This document shows positions 18,284 to 27,506 of a stretch of DNA of 64,000 bases, piece by piece. The position numbers were made by a program, and so were the translations under genes. The DNA is from Verrucomicrobiota bacterium (GTDB taxonomy: Bacteria; Verrucomicrobiota; Verrucomicrobiia; Limisphaerales; UBA9464). Position 1 is the stretch's first letter. Each line of letters opens with the position of its first letter. The notes beneath the pieces are model-generated. The model was not told where the DNA came from and made no database searches. It saw only the letters and a list, made by a program, of their open reading frames with translations. The stretch covers positions 62,001 through 126,000 of the forward strand of contig JAFLEF010000006.1 in NCBI GenBank assembly GCA_017309115.1. Reading direction: 5' to 3'.

Positions 18284-18698
18284 CTGCGCGCGCTACCAGA
18301 TCGGCAACCGTGCTGTGTTCCAAAATGTTCGCGATCGCATCGCGGACTTCCTTCATGATGGACCGAAGGGGACACTTGAGTTCATCCGGACAGGAACACT
18401 TCTCGTAAAAGCGTTCGCTGATACAACCGACGGGAGCCAGCGCGCCTTCGAGATGTCGAATCACTTTCGCCAGAGGAATCTTGTCGGGAGGCGCCGCCAA
18501 GCGATACCCCCCCGCTACCCCCCGCCGACTCTCCACGATACCGGCGGACTTTAGGTCGAACAGGATCTGTTCGAGGAACCGCTTGGGGATGTTCTGCTGT
18601 TCGGAGATCGCCTGAATTCGCACCACCTCCGGACCATAACTCTCGCCCAAAACGGTCAGCGCTCGGAGCGCATACTTCCCACGGACGGACAACTTCAT
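18237..18698 (-). CDS. Rrf2-family transcriptional regulator
   Basis: A 153-residue protein with an N-terminal winged helix (MKLSVRGKYALRAL; wing RRGVAGGYRLA near residues 59-67) and four cysteines in the C-terminal loop (C92, C101, C103, C109), the region where IscR, NsrR and RsrR bind an iron-sulfur cluster. CymR-type members without a cluster control cysteine and sulfate genes. Because it is divergent from the sulfate transporter operon, it is the likely regulator, perhaps sensing sulfur or cluster status (inference from position). Confidence 0.88.
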   Translation of the reverse strand: MKLSVRGKYALRALTVLGESYGPEVVRIQAISEQQNIPKRFLEQILFDLKSAGIVESRRGVAGGYRLAAPPDKIPLAKVIRHLEGALAPVGCISERFYEKCSCPDELKCPLRSIMKEVRDAIANILEHSTVADLVARAVKLRNQPDLPLDYVI

Positions 18699-19033
18699 CG
18701 AGGGTCAGAATTCAAAACCCGATCGTTACTATCAAGTTTTTCACTATTCCCACGTAAAATCATCGAGTATCCACCAAACCGCCCTCAAAAGCCGGGCAAT
18801 TCAGAATGCGTATAAACTCTATTGACTCTATCGTGTTTTAACTGTTTGATCTGCTCGCAACGGCGACGCCGCTGGATTCGAGGGATCTTCTTGGATTCCG
18901 AACCCAGATCCTGGGTGACGCCGCGCTCAACATCTTCCTGAACCCGACCAGCCCGACAGGCCTCAACGGCCAACACCTCATCGCCAACCGAGTACGATCC
19001 CGCTTCCCCCTCGCCTCCACTTAGGAAATCACC
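18699..19033. other. intergenic control region and long leader of the sulfate operon
   Basis: This 335-bp divergent region has an AT-rich part (18700-18850) with promoter-like sequence and a GC-rich part (18851-19030) that would form a leader of about 170 nt before the first gene. The leader contains a small CCCAG-ATC-CTGGG hairpin and one frame open from 18842 to 19023 with no usual start codon. I see no known riboswitch consensus. Confidence 0.4.
18816..18850 (+). promoter_or_regulatory. candidate sulfate-operon promoter with tandem 9-bp repeat
   Basis: TTGACT (18822-18827) and TTTGAT (18845-18850) are 17 bp apart. The 9-bp units ACTCTATTG and ACTCTATCG (18816-18833) stand in tandem across the -35 box, where a regulator such as the adjacent Rrf2 protein could bind. 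Supported by sequence layout only. Confidence 0.4.
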
Positions 19034-20059
19034 GTGAAACTGACCTCCCTACTGAATCCCTCCCGCTGGGCTGTCCTCCTGACGCTGGTGGTGGGTTGGA
19101 CGGTCCAGGGTAAGAACCTGGAACTGCTCAATGTGTCCTACGATCCCACTCGGGAATTCTACAGCGACTTCAACACCGCCTTCATCCGTCACTGGAAGGA
19201 AAAAACCGGTGCCGACCTCACGGTGCAGCAGTCCCACGGCGGCTCGGGCAAGCAGGCTCGGGCGGTGATTGATGGTCTGGCGGCGGACGTGGTCACGCTG
19301 GCCTTGGCCTACGACATCGACGCAATTGCGGAACGCTCGCGACTTCTGCCCAAGGAGTGGCAAAAACGGTTGCCCGACAACAGTGCCCCCTACACTTCAA
19401 CCATTCTGTTCCTCGTGCGGAAGGGTAATCCGAAGGGGATCAAAGACTGGAACGATCTCATCCGGCCCGGCGTGGCGGTGATTACGCCCAATCCCAAAAC
19501 CTCCGGCGGGGCTCGCTGGAATTACCTGGCCGCCTGGGCCTATGCGCAAAAGAAGCAGGGCGCCAACGAGGCTCAGGCCTTGGAGTTCGTGACCAAGCTC
19601 TTTCAAAATGTTCCCGTTTTGGACACCGGGGCGCGGGGAGCGACCACCACCTTCATCCAACGCGGCATCGGGGACGTGCTGATCTCTTGGGAGAACGAAG
19701 CCTTCCTCAGCCTAAAGGAACTCGGTCAGGGGCAGTTTGAACTGGTGGCGCCGTCCCTGAGCATTCTGGCCGAACCGTCCGTGGCGGTGGTCGATCGCGT
19801 GGCCAAACGCAAGGGGACCGAAGCCGTAGCCAAGGCTTACCTCGAGTACCTCTACACCGAGGCCGGCCAGGAAATTGCCGCCAAACACTATTACCGGCCG
19901 CGCCTCGAGTCGGTTGCCCAAAAGTACGCCACAACCTTCCCAAAAATCGAACTCGTCACCATCGATCGCGACTTCGGCGGCTGGGCTCAGGCCCAGAAGA
20001 TCCACTTCGGCGACGGCGGCACGTTCGACAAAGTCATCGCCAAGATCGGCAACAAGTAA
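19034..20059 (+). CDS. sbp: sulfate/thiosulfate ABC transporter, substrate-binding protein
   Basis: A 341-residue periplasmic binding protein starting at GTG 19034, with AGGA seven bases upstream. The signal peptide is residues 1-26. The family pattern is clear: [13 protein letters not shown] at the start of the mature protein, [47 protein letters not shown] and [24 protein letters not shown]. It delivers sulfate (or thiosulfate) to CysTWA. First gene of the operon. Confidence 0.94.
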   Translation: MKLTSLLNPSRWAVLLTLVVGWTVQGKNLELLNVSYDPTREFYSDFNTAFIRHWKEKTGADLTVQQSHGGSGKQARAVIDGLAADVVTLALAYDIDAIAERSRLLPKEWQKRLPDNSAPYTSTILFLVRKGNPKGIKDWNDLIRPGVAVITPNPKTSGGARWNYLAAWAYAQKKQGANEAQALEFVTKLFQNVPVLDTGARGATTTFIQRGIGDVLISWENEAFLSLKELGQGQFELVAPSLSILAEPSVAVVDRVAKRKGTEAVAKAYLEYLYTEAGQEIAAKHYYRPRLESVAQKYATTFPKIELVTIDRDFGGWAQAQKIHFGDGGTFDKVIAKIGNK

Positions 20060-20063
20060 TCCC

Positions 20064-20888
20064 ATGACCTCCGTTCCCGTCCTTCCCCAGGCCCCTGTCG
20101 CCCCCCGATACCCGCGCCGCAATCGGGCGCGCTTGCTGGAATCCTTCGACGCCATCACGGAATCCTGCAGTCGCATCCTCGCCACCGACCACGGTCACTT
20201 CGAAAGCGCAGGAGAACTCTACTCGCTTCCGCGGTTTGTCTACGTCGGACGCCCCGGCGGCGGGGAGATGATTCGGTTGGGTGTGTTCGCCACACTCCAC
20301 GGAGACGAACCCGAAGGCGCCTTAGCTCTGATCCGTTTCCTCGAACGTCTGGCCGAATCTCCCGACCTCGGCCAGGGATTCGGGCTCTTTCTTTACCCTC
20401 TCTGCAATCCCACCGGATTCGAAGACCATCAACGCGAAGCCCGGACCGGCGTGGACCTGAACCGCGAATTCTGGCGGAACTCTCACCAACCCGAAGTTCA
20501 GTTCCTCGAGTCCGAGATCCAGTCCCAATCCTTTCACGGAATCATCAGTCTCCACAGCGACGACACCAGCGACGGACTTTACGGATTCGTTCGGGGCGCG
20601 GTTTTGTCCGAACACCTCCTGGAACCCGCCCTCCGCCAGGGCAACCGGTTCCTTTCCCGCAACCGCCGACCCCAGATCGATGGTTTCGCGGCCCGGGAAA
20701 GCATCATTCATTCCGGCTATCCCGGCATGTTGCAGTCGGCTCCCGAGACCCCTCGCCGGCCCTTCGAAATTACCTGGGAGACTCCCCAGAAAGCTCCGCT
20801 GGACCGCCAAGTCTCCGCCACGGTGGAGGGACTGGAAGCCATCCTGGCCGAGTACCGACGGATCCAATCCTTCGCCAACCACATCTAA
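20064..20888 (+). CDS. M14-family zinc carboxypeptidase/deacylase-like protein
   Basis: A 274-residue product from ATG 20064, four bases after sbp. It has the M14/AstE-AspA layout: H79 and E82 in TLHGDEPEG as zinc ligands, N133-R134 in DLNREFW, H164 in SLHSDD as third ligand, and E239 in ITWETP as catalytic glutamate. It lacks a signal peptide and is shorter than secreted carboxypeptidases, closer to succinylglutamate desuccinylase-like enzymes. Its place between sbp and cysT is unusual; a role in releasing or processing a sulfur-related amide or peptide is possible but is inference. Confidence 0.82.
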   Translation: MTSVPVLPQAPVAPRYPRRNRARLLESFDAITESCSRILATDHGHFESAGELYSLPRFVYVGRPGGGEMIRLGVFATLHGDEPEGALALIRFLERLAESPDLGQGFGLFLYPLCNPTGFEDHQREARTGVDLNREFWRNSHQPEVQFLESEIQSQSFHGIISLHSDDTSDGLYGFVRGAVLSEHLLEPALRQGNRFLSRNRRPQIDGFAARESIIHSGYPGMLQSAPETPRRPFEITWETPQKAPLDRQVSATVEGLEAILAEYRRIQSFANHI

Positions 20889-20942
20889 ACCGCCGCCTCC
20901 CTCACGCTCGGATTCGCGACCAACCCAGAAAGCCAATTCCTC

Positions 20943-20961
20943 ACGCTATTCGGGATAGCGT
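20943..20961. other. 7-bp hairpin between the M14 gene and cysT
   Basis: ACGCTAT and ATAGCGT are separated by TCGGG, a perfect 7-bp stem in the 112-bp gap before cysT. No T-run follows, so it is not a standard terminator. It could stabilise the upstream sbp message, as is common for binding-protein genes of ABC operons, or be an operator. Confidence 0.4.
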
Positions 20962-21000
20962 TGAACCGGAACTCCGGGCGACCGAATCCCAGCACTCTGC

Positions 21001-21825
21001 ATGATCCTGAAACGCCCCAACCCGCTCCCGGGATTCGGCATCACCCTCGGTTTTACGCTCTTTTATCTCAGCGCCGTGGTGTTGATTCCGCTCGCGGCAC
21101 TGGCTTTGCGGACCACCTCCCTGACCTGGGAGGATTTTTGGCGTTTGGCCACCACCGACCGTGCGCTGGCCGCGTATCGGCTCACCTTCGGCGCGTCCCT
21201 CATCGCCGCTGGCCTCAACGCCATCTTTGGTACCCTGCTCGCCTGGGTTCTGACCCGGTACTCGTTTCCCGGTCGCCGCTTCCTGGATGCGTTCGTGGAT
21301 TTTCCCTTCGCTCTGCCCACTGCCGTCGCCGGACTCACCCTGGCGGATCTCTTTTCGCCCAATGGCTGGCTGGGACAATTCCTAGTCCCGCTGGGAATCA
21401 AAGGGGCCTTCACCCCCTTGGGCGTGGTGATCGCCCTGACCTTTACGGGCATGCCCTTCATGGTGCGCACCCTCCAGCCCGTCATCGAAAACATTGAGAA
21501 GGAACTGGAGGAAGCCGCCGCGACTCTCGGTGCCGGACGGGGCCGGACCTTTCTGAGCGTCATCGCGCCAATGCTCTTTCCTCCCATCCTTACGGGATTC
21601 GCCCTCGCGTTTGGTCGGGCCATTGGGGAGTACGGATCCGTGGTCTTCATTTCCGGGAACCTCCCTTTCAAAACCGAGATCGCTCCCTACCTGATCGTCA
21701 TGCGACTGGAGGAATATGACTACACGGGCGCGATGGCACTGGCGGTAGTGCTGCTGGTCATCTCCTTCGTTCTCCTCGCCGTCATCAACCTGCTGGAACG
21801 CTGGGCCAGCCGCTTCGAACGATAA
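21001..21825 (+). CDS. cysT: sulfate ABC transporter permease CysT
   Basis: A 274-residue inner-membrane permease with about six transmembrane helices. FALPTAVAGLTL lies in the core, and the coupling-helix EAA motif ENIEKELEEAAATLGAGRGRTF precedes the last helices; GRAIGEYGSVVFISGN is diagnostic for CysT/CysU. It pairs with CysW to form the channel. cysW starts three bases after its stop. Confidence 0.94.
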   Translation: MILKRPNPLPGFGITLGFTLFYLSAVVLIPLAALALRTTSLTWEDFWRLATTDRALAAYRLTFGASLIAAGLNAIFGTLLAWVLTRYSFPGRRFLDAFVDFPFALPTAVAGLTLADLFSPNGWLGQFLVPLGIKGAFTPLGVVIALTFTGMPFMVRTLQPVIENIEKELEEAAATLGAGRGRTFLSVIAPMLFPPILTGFALAFGRAIGEYGSVVFISGNLPFKTEIAPYLIVMRLEEYDYTGAMALAVVLLVISFVLLAVINLLERWASRFER

Positions 21826-21828
21826 ATT

Positions 21829-22749
21829 ATGGCTGGATCCGCCAATCGCCGCTGGTCGGCCTCCGCTCGGAAATCCGAACGGAGCACGGAAGAGTCCCCC
21901 CTGGTCAAGTGGACGCTGATTGGCATCGCCCTCGCGTTTTGTTCCGTGTTTCTGCTGCTGCCCCTGGCGAACGTCTTCTACCAGGCGCTCAACAAGGGTT
22001 GGAGCCACTACTGGGGAGCGCTCAGCACTCCGGACTCCATTGCCGCTATTCGGCTGACCTTCCTGGTGGCGTTGATCACGGTTCCGCTCAACGTCGTGTT
22101 TGGACTCACAGCGGCCTGGGCCATCACCAAGTTCGAGTTCAAGGGCAAGACTCTGCTCACCACCCTCATCGACCTTCCGTTCTCCGTGTCGCCCGTGGTG
22201 GCAGGTTTGGTGTTCGTAGTTCTCTTCGGCCTTCAGGGATATCTCGGCCCCTGGCTGGATGACCGCGACATTCAGATCATTTTCGCGGTACCCGGCATCG
22301 TGATTGCCACGGTGTTCGTCACGCTTCCCTTCGTCGCCCGGGAATTGATTCCGTTGATGCAGGCTCAGGGATCCGACCAAGAACAAGCGGCCCTGACCCT
22401 GGGCGCCAACGGCTGGCAGACTTTCTGGCATATCACGCTGCCCAACATCAAATGGGCGCTCCTGTTCGGGATCATTCTCTGCAATTCACGGGCGATGGGT
22501 GAGTTCGGCGCGGTCTCCGTCGTGAGCGGTCACATCACCGGTCGAACCGACACCATGCCGCTGCGAGTGGAGAAGCTCTACAACGAGTACCAAGGAACGG
22601 CCGCCTTCGCGATTGCCAGTCTGCTGGCCCTGCTCGCCCTTGTCACTCTGGTCCTCAAAACTTACCTGGAAATGAAACAGGAACATGAACGGGCCGCCGC
22701 CCAGGAAGTCCCCGCGGAACGCGAACACCATTCGTCCCACGACGCATGA
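21829..22749 (+). CDS. cysW: sulfate ABC transporter permease CysW
   Basis: A 306-residue permease, partner of CysT. LPFSVSPVVAGLVFV, the EAA-loop segment QEQAALTLGANGWQTF and SRAMGEFGAVSVVSGHI are typical CysW sequences. The N-terminus carries a hydrophilic extension of about 25 residues and the C-terminus a charged His/Glu tail (ending REHHSSHDA), both longer than usual; the tail's role is unknown. It overlaps cysA by 4 bp (ATGA). Confidence 0.93.
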   Translation: MAGSANRRWSASARKSERSTEESPLVKWTLIGIALAFCSVFLLLPLANVFYQALNKGWSHYWGALSTPDSIAAIRLTFLVALITVPLNVVFGLTAAWAITKFEFKGKTLLTTLIDLPFSVSPVVAGLVFVVLFGLQGYLGPWLDDRDIQIIFAVPGIVIATVFVTLPFVARELIPLMQAQGSDQEQAALTLGANGWQTFWHITLPNIKWALLFGIILCNSRAMGEFGAVSVVSGHITGRTDTMPLRVEKLYNEYQGTAAFAIASLLALLALVTLVLKTYLEMKQEHERAAAQEVPAEREHHSSHDA

Positions 22750-23846
22750 GCATTGAACTTCGAAACATCACCAAGCGATTCGGCGACGTGGTCGCCGTGG
22801 ACAAGGTTTCCTTCACCGTGGCGGATGGCGGACTGATCGGGCTGTTGGGTCCGAGCGGCGGTGGCAAAACAACCGTCCTCCGCATGATCGCCGGTCTGGA
22901 GAACCCCACGGACGGCGACATCCTGATTCGCGGTCAGCGGGTCAACGACCTCACCGTCCAGGAACGCAATATCGGCTTCGTCTTCCAAGGCTACGCCCTG
23001 TTCAAGACGATGTCCGTCTTCGACAACATCGCGTTCGGACTCAAGATCAAGAAGTGGCCGAAGAACGACATCAAGGATCGCATCGCCGAATTGATGAAGC
23101 TCTTTGGCCTGACCGGACTCGACAAACGATTCCCCAACCAACTGTCCGGCGGCCAGCGGCAGCGGGTCGCCATTGCCCGATCCCTGGCGCCCAAACCCAG
23201 CGTGCTCCTGCTCGATGAACCCTTCGGCGCTGTGGACGCCAAGATCCGCCAGGAATTGCGCGAATGGCTGGTTCGCCTGCACGACGAACTTCACGTCACC
23301 ACGGTGTTCGTCACCCATGACCAGGAAGAAGCCATGGAGGTTTGCAGCCGGATCGTGATCTTCAGCCGTGGTCGACTCGAACAGATGGGCACGCCGCAGG
23401 AAGTTTACGAACAGCCGGGCAATGAGTTCGTGGCCCGCTTCATCGGCGTCATGAACGTGCTGGAACTCCGAGTGAAAGATGGCCTCGCCCGGACTCACGA
23501 ACTGGCCTTTCCGGCCCACGGCGCCAGTGAAGGCCAGATCCTGCGCGTCGGGTTTCGTCCCTATGCGGTCCAGATTTCCGGCAATCCCGGAGAGTTCCGC
23601 CACCGGGCGGAGATCAAACACATCTACTTTCTCGGCGTAAATCTGCGGGTGGAACTAGAGACCCCCCAGGGACTCGTGATTCGGGCTCGGGTCAGCAAAG
23701 AGGAGTTCGGGCGTCACAACGTGGGCGTAGGCGACCTAGTCAGTTTTCAGATTCGAAACTACCGCGTCCTGGCCCGGGAAGGGGACGCGCTCCAACCCGA
23801 AACGGCCACCGTCCACTCGTCCCCCGATTTCGACGCGGGAATCTGA
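22746..23846 (+). CDS. cysA: sulfate ABC transporter ATP-binding protein
   Basis: A 366-residue ATPase. Walker A GPSGGGKTT is at residues 35-43, the signature LSGGQRQR at 133-140 and Walker B VLLLDEP at 153-159, followed by the switch His in FVTHDQEE. The C-terminal part (about 235-350) is a TOBE-type regulatory domain (LRVGFRPYAVQIS, HIYFLGVNLRVEL). It drives sulfate import through CysTW. Last gene of the operon; no clear terminator follows. Confidence 0.95.
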   Translation: MSIELRNITKRFGDVVAVDKVSFTVADGGLIGLLGPSGGGKTTVLRMIAGLENPTDGDILIRGQRVNDLTVQERNIGFVFQGYALFKTMSVFDNIAFGLKIKKWPKNDIKDRIAELMKLFGLTGLDKRFPNQLSGGQRQRVAIARSLAPKPSVLLLDEPFGAVDAKIRQELREWLVRLHDELHVTTVFVTHDQEEAMEVCSRIVIFSRGRLEQMGTPQEVYEQPGNEFVARFIGVMNVLELRVKDGLARTHELAFPAHGASEGQILRVGFRPYAVQISGNPGEFRHRAEIKHIYFLGVNLRVELETPQGLVIRARVSKEEFGRHNVGVGDLVSFQIRNYRVLAREGDALQPETATVHSSPDFDAGI

Positions 23847-24054
23847 GGGACTCTGCATTCGTCGCTCCCTGTCGCTCCCCAGTCGCCCCTCCTTTTCGCT
23901 CGCGCCCCGCCACGGGCCTGGACACTCTGCTGATGGTCCATGTCCGACAGTCCGATCCATCCTTTCTGGGATACTCCGAAACGGGTCGGCACCCAGCTTC
24001 AGCCGCCTCAGGCCGGGAACGGCCGCAGGTCGGACGGATCACCCTCCTACCGCC

Positions 24055-25161
24055 ATGGCTGAAGTCGTTTCCCAAAACAAGTTTCCCTGTCCCGCCTGCG
24101 GGGCTGAAGCCACGTGGAATCCCGCCAAACAGGCCCTGGTCTGTGGCTACTGCGGCACGGTTTCCCCGGCATCCCCTCCGGCCGATGCGCCCCCGCCTCT
24201 GGGAATTCAAGAGCACGATCTGACGTCGGCGTTGCAATCGATTCCCGAGGGGGAACGGGGCTGGAAAACAGAGCGGGTCGAAGTCCTCTGCCAAAGCTGC
24301 CAAGCCATCTCGGTCTTCGAACCCTCCCGGGTCGGTCAGCGTTGCGATTTCTGCGGCTCCTCCGCCCTTGTTCCCCACGAGCAAACCCAGCAGCCGTTTC
24401 GTCCGGAAAGTCTGCTCCAATTCAAGATCAGCGACACCCAGGTCCGGGACGCTATTCGAGAATGGTACGGCCAACGCTGGTTCGCTCCGAATGCCCTCGG
24501 TACCCGGGCCATGACTGATCAACTGCACGGCGTCTATCTGCCGTATTGGACCTTCGATGCCCAGGTGCACGCCGATTGGACGGCCGAAAGCGGGTACTAC
24601 TACTACGAGACCGAATCGTATACCGATTCCGACGGACGCCGACAAACCCGACAAGTACGCCGGATCCGCTGGCAGTGGAGTTCGGGGAGTCTGGATCACT
24701 TTTTTGACGACGAACTCGTCTGCGCCTCCAAGGGCGTGGATCACCAGTTGGTGGGAGAGATCGAGCCTTTCCCCACGGAAGAACTGAAACCCTACCGACC
24801 CGACTATCTCGCTGGCTGGATTGTGGAGCGATACCAGATTGATCTCGTGGCCGCTGCCCAACACAGCCGCGAAGTGATGTCCGCCAAATTGAACGAGCTG
24901 TGCGCCCGCAAGGTTCCGGGCGACACCCACCGCAATCTCCAAGTATCGGCGGATTGGTCCGGGCAGACGTTCAAACACATCCTGGTTCCCGTCTGGCTGC
25001 TCACCTATCAGTTCCACGGCACCACCTACCACGTCCTGGTCAACGGCTACACCGGAGCCATCGCCGGGAACTATCCGAAGAGTTTCTGGAAGATCCTGTT
25101 CGCAGTCCTGGGCGTGCTTCTGTTTGTCCTGATCGTCGTGCTGCTCGGCAGGAATCTCTGA
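24055..25161 (+). CDS. zinc-ribbon membrane protein of unknown function
   Basis: A 368-residue protein with two N-terminal zinc ribbons (CPACG/CGYCG near residues 12-33 and CQSCQ/CDFCG near residues 79-100), a large central domain (HGVYLPYWTFDAQVHADW, then WQWSSGSLDHFFDD) and one C-terminal transmembrane helix (residues about 346-365) ending in LLGRNL. This family is sometimes annotated as helicase-related because of the zinc ribbon, but I see no ATPase motif. Probably tail-anchored; role unknown. The 208 bp upstream show no gene. Convergent with the CNNM gene, 9 bp apart. Confidence 0.75.
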   Translation: MAEVVSQNKFPCPACGAEATWNPAKQALVCGYCGTVSPASPPADAPPPLGIQEHDLTSALQSIPEGERGWKTERVEVLCQSCQAISVFEPSRVGQRCDFCGSSALVPHEQTQQPFRPESLLQFKISDTQVRDAIREWYGQRWFAPNALGTRAMTDQLHGVYLPYWTFDAQVHADWTAESGYYYYETESYTDSDGRRQTRQVRRIRWQWSSGSLDHFFDDELVCASKGVDHQLVGEIEPFPTEELKPYRPDYLAGWIVERYQIDLVAAAQHSREVMSAKLNELCARKVPGDTHRNLQVSADWSGQTFKHILVPVWLLTYQFHGTTYHVLVNGYTGAIAGNYPKSFWKILFAVLGVLLFVLIVVLLGRNL

Positions 25162-25170
25162 GCTGCAGGA

Positions 25171-26520
25171 TCAGCCCAGCGGCGAATTCACATCAGTGGG
25201 CTCCGGCTCGGGAAAGTGCACCCGCTGGACCAAAACCCGGCTGACCCTCATGCCGTCCAATTCCTCGGCGGAAACTTCGAAGTCCCCAATCTTCAACCGA
25301 TCTGACCGCTTGGGGAACCGTCCCAGTTTCTCAGTCATCCATCCGTTCACCGTGGTCGCCGCCTCGGTCTCGATCGGCATGCCCACCAATTCCGTCAGCT
25401 CAAACAGCGGCAGGGACGCATCCAGCTCCCACGCGTGGTCACCTCGCCGGGTCATTCGCGGTTTCTCGTGGTCGAACTCGTCCTGAATCTGTCCCACGAG
25501 CTCTTCCACGACGTTCTCCAAGGTCACCATGCCTACGGTTCCACCATACTCGTCCACCACCACGGCGAAGTGCAATCGGCGGTCGAGGAACAGCTTCAGA
25601 AGCGTCTCCAACCGGGCCGTCTCCGGTATGTAAATCAGTGTGCGCGCCACACTGCGCAGATCATTTCCCGTGGTGACCTTGTCGCGCAGGCTAAAGAGAT
25701 CCTTGAAGTGCACTGACCCAATGGTGCGGTCGAGATCACCTCGTTCGCACAACGGAAACCGGGAATACCGACTGCGTTCCGCCCGTTCCAAACAAACGGC
25801 AATGGGTTCTTCCGTGCTGAAGAATGTGATCTCCCGCCGGGGACGCATCACCTGCGAAACAATGCGGCGGCGAAGATCCAGGGAATTCAGGATGATCTCC
25901 CGGCTCAACTCCGAACCTCGCTCCCGCTGGTGGGCTGCCATAAACATGAGGCGTAATTCCTCCGAGGTATGGGCTTCCTCATCGAGCGAATCGACCCCCA
26001 GCCGACGCAAAATCCAGCGAGACGAACCGTCAATCGCCCGGATCAACGGATAAGCCGTCAGATAAAACCATCCGAGGGGCCGGGCAATAAACAGCACCAC
26101 CGGCAGGGTCTCCTTCAGCGCGATGGCCTTGGGCACCATCTCCCCAACCACAATCAGCGTGAATGTCATGCCCACGAAACTAAGAACGGAGACCGTCTGG
26201 CGAACCCAACTCAGGTCCGCCACGCCTAGAGTCTGCAGCACCGGTTCGAGGGCGGACTGAACCAGCGGTTCCACGAAGTAGCCGGACAACAGGCCCGCGA
26301 GCGTAATGCCAATCTGAACCGCGCTGATTGCCGAGTTTATATTCGCCTTGAGCCGGCGGGCAATCTGCGCGGAGCGATTGCCCTGGGTCGCCAGGGAGTC
26401 GATCTGGGTTTCGCGAATCTTTACCAGGGCCAACTCCGCAGCGACGAAGAACGCATTCATCGCGACCAACAGGAAGGCGAACAGCGCCTTGGCGATCAGG
26501 AGCAGAACATCTCCACTCAC
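25171..26520 (-). CDS. CNNM/CBS/CorC-HlyC membrane protein (hemolysin family), paralogue 1
   Basis: A 449-residue protein with an N-terminal CNNM (DUF21) membrane domain (FFVAAELALVKIRETQ, ISAVQIGITLAGLLSGYF, VVGEMVPKAIAL), a pair of CBS domains (SQVMRPRREITFF through FAVVVDEYGGTVGMVTLENVVEELVG) and a C-terminal CorC_HlyC FAD-like domain (about residues 345-430). The family exports Mg2+ or Co2+, or regulates such export. Its ATG overlaps the stop of the middle paralogue by 4 bp. Confidence 0.92.
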   Translation of the reverse strand: MSGDVLLLIAKALFAFLLVAMNAFFVAAELALVKIRETQIDSLATQGNRSAQIARRLKANINSAISAVQIGITLAGLLSGYFVEPLVQSALEPVLQTLGVADLSWVRQTVSVLSFVGMTFTLIVVGEMVPKAIALKETLPVVLFIARPLGWFYLTAYPLIRAIDGSSRWILRRLGVDSLDEEAHTSEELRLMFMAAHQRERGSELSREIILNSLDLRRRIVSQVMRPRREITFFSTEEPIAVCLERAERSRYSRFPLCERGDLDRTIGSVHFKDLFSLRDKVTTGNDLRSVARTLIYIPETARLETLLKLFLDRRLHFAVVVDEYGGTVGMVTLENVVEELVGQIQDEFDHEKPRMTRRGDHAWELDASLPLFELTELVGMPIETEAATTVNGWMTEKLGRFPKRSDRLKIGDFEVSAEELDGMRVSRVLVQRVHFPEPEPTDVNSPLG

Positions 26521-27506
26521 AGGACCACCTCCCCGAACACACCCCCAAGCACGTCAGACAAGGTGACAATGCCGCGTTCCTGGCGCGCTCCGTTCACCAC
26601 AATCGCCAGCGGCATGCCACTGCGCTGGAGCCGGCGCAGAGCATCCTCCAAGCGGAGTGTCTCCTCCATGAACAACGCCGGGCGCAGATAATCACCGACC
26701 CGGGTCCGTCCGGAATCCGGTTCGTCGTACAGGATGTTTTTCAGACTGACCACTCCGACAATGCGGGCTTTCTCCTTCCCGGAATCCCACACCGGCAACC
26801 GCGTGTGTCCCCGTTCCCGACACAGTCGCAGCAGGTCGGAAACCGGCGTGTCCACGTTGACGGTATCGGCCAGCGACAACGGCCGAGCCACCTGGCCCAC
26901 GGTCCGGTACTGCAACTCCATGACGCGGTGAATCAGGGTCCGCTCTGTGGACGACAAGCCCGCCCCGGAATCGATGACCTGGGCCCGAAGGTCATCCCGA
27001 TTGCCGAACAGTTGGGCCGCCAAGCCGCGACCGCCCGTCCATCGCAGCAGGATCGCTGAGAACGCTTCGACTAAAGCGACCACCGGAGAGAGCACGACGT
27101 GAATCACCCGGAAGGGCCAGACTAGGCGCAGGGCGAGCCGGTTGGGAAACGCCCGGCACAAGGCTTTGGGCAATAGATCCGCCACCATGTGGAGCACGAC
27201 GGCGGTCAGGGTCAGTATGAGCCAAAACAGCCAAGGCCGGTGGCTGAACTGCCCGGACAGCCAGGCCACCACCAGGGTCACCACCACAAAATTGGCAATC
27301 GTGTTACCGACCAGGATCGTCCAGAGGAAGTTCTCTGGGCGATCCAGATACTCCTGCAAAACGCGGGCACCAGCCCGTCCTTCCCGAACCCATTGGCGGA
27401 TCCGCAGGCGGCTGAGCGCCATGGCCGCCGCTTCCTGACCCGAAAGCAGGGCGGCCAAGAGTAACGCCATCGTCATGGCCACCCATTGGAGCGTGGAGAA
27501 GCTCAT
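26517..27506 (-). CDS. CNNM/CBS membrane protein lacking CorC domain, paralogue 2
   Basis: A 329-residue protein: CNNM membrane domain (LLSGQEAAAMALSRLR, VGNTIANFVVVTLV, ADLLPKALCRAFPNRLAL) and two CBS motifs (VVSLKNILYDEP, GIVTLSDVLGGVFGEVV), ending there. The CorC_HlyC domain present in both flanking paralogues is missing, with a clean end at the overlap with the next gene, so this looks like a normal short form and not a truncation. Likely forms a hetero-oligomer with its neighbours (inference). Confidence 0.88.
   Translation of the reverse strand: MSFSTLQWVAMTMALLLAALLSGQEAAAMALSRLRIRQWVREGRAGARVLQEYLDRPENFLWTILVGNTIANFVVVTLVVAWLSGQFSHRPWLFWLILTLTAVVLHMVADLLPKALCRAFPNRLALRLVWPFRVIHVVLSPVVALVEAFSAILLRWTGGRGLAAQLFGNRDDLRAQVIDSGAGLSSTERTLIHRVMELQYRTVGQVARPLSLADTVNVDTPVSDLLRLCRERGHTRLPVWDSGKEKARIVGVVSLKNILYDEPDSGRTRVGDYLRPALFMEETLRLEDALRRLQRSGMPLAIVVNGARQERGIVTLSDVLGGVFGEVVL

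Noticed and set aside
18842..19023. A 60-codon open frame in the sulfate-operon leader.
   Set aside because: No ATG, GTG or TTG in the frame; only CTG codons could start it, so it is not listed as a gene.
20943..20961. Rho-independent terminator between the M14 gene and cysT.
   Set aside because: The stem is only 7 bp and no T-run follows; listed only as a hairpin.
23740..25032. A 430-codon minus-strand frame opposite the end of cysA and the zinc-ribbon gene.
   Set aside because: Crosses a gene boundary on the opposite strand; no domain.
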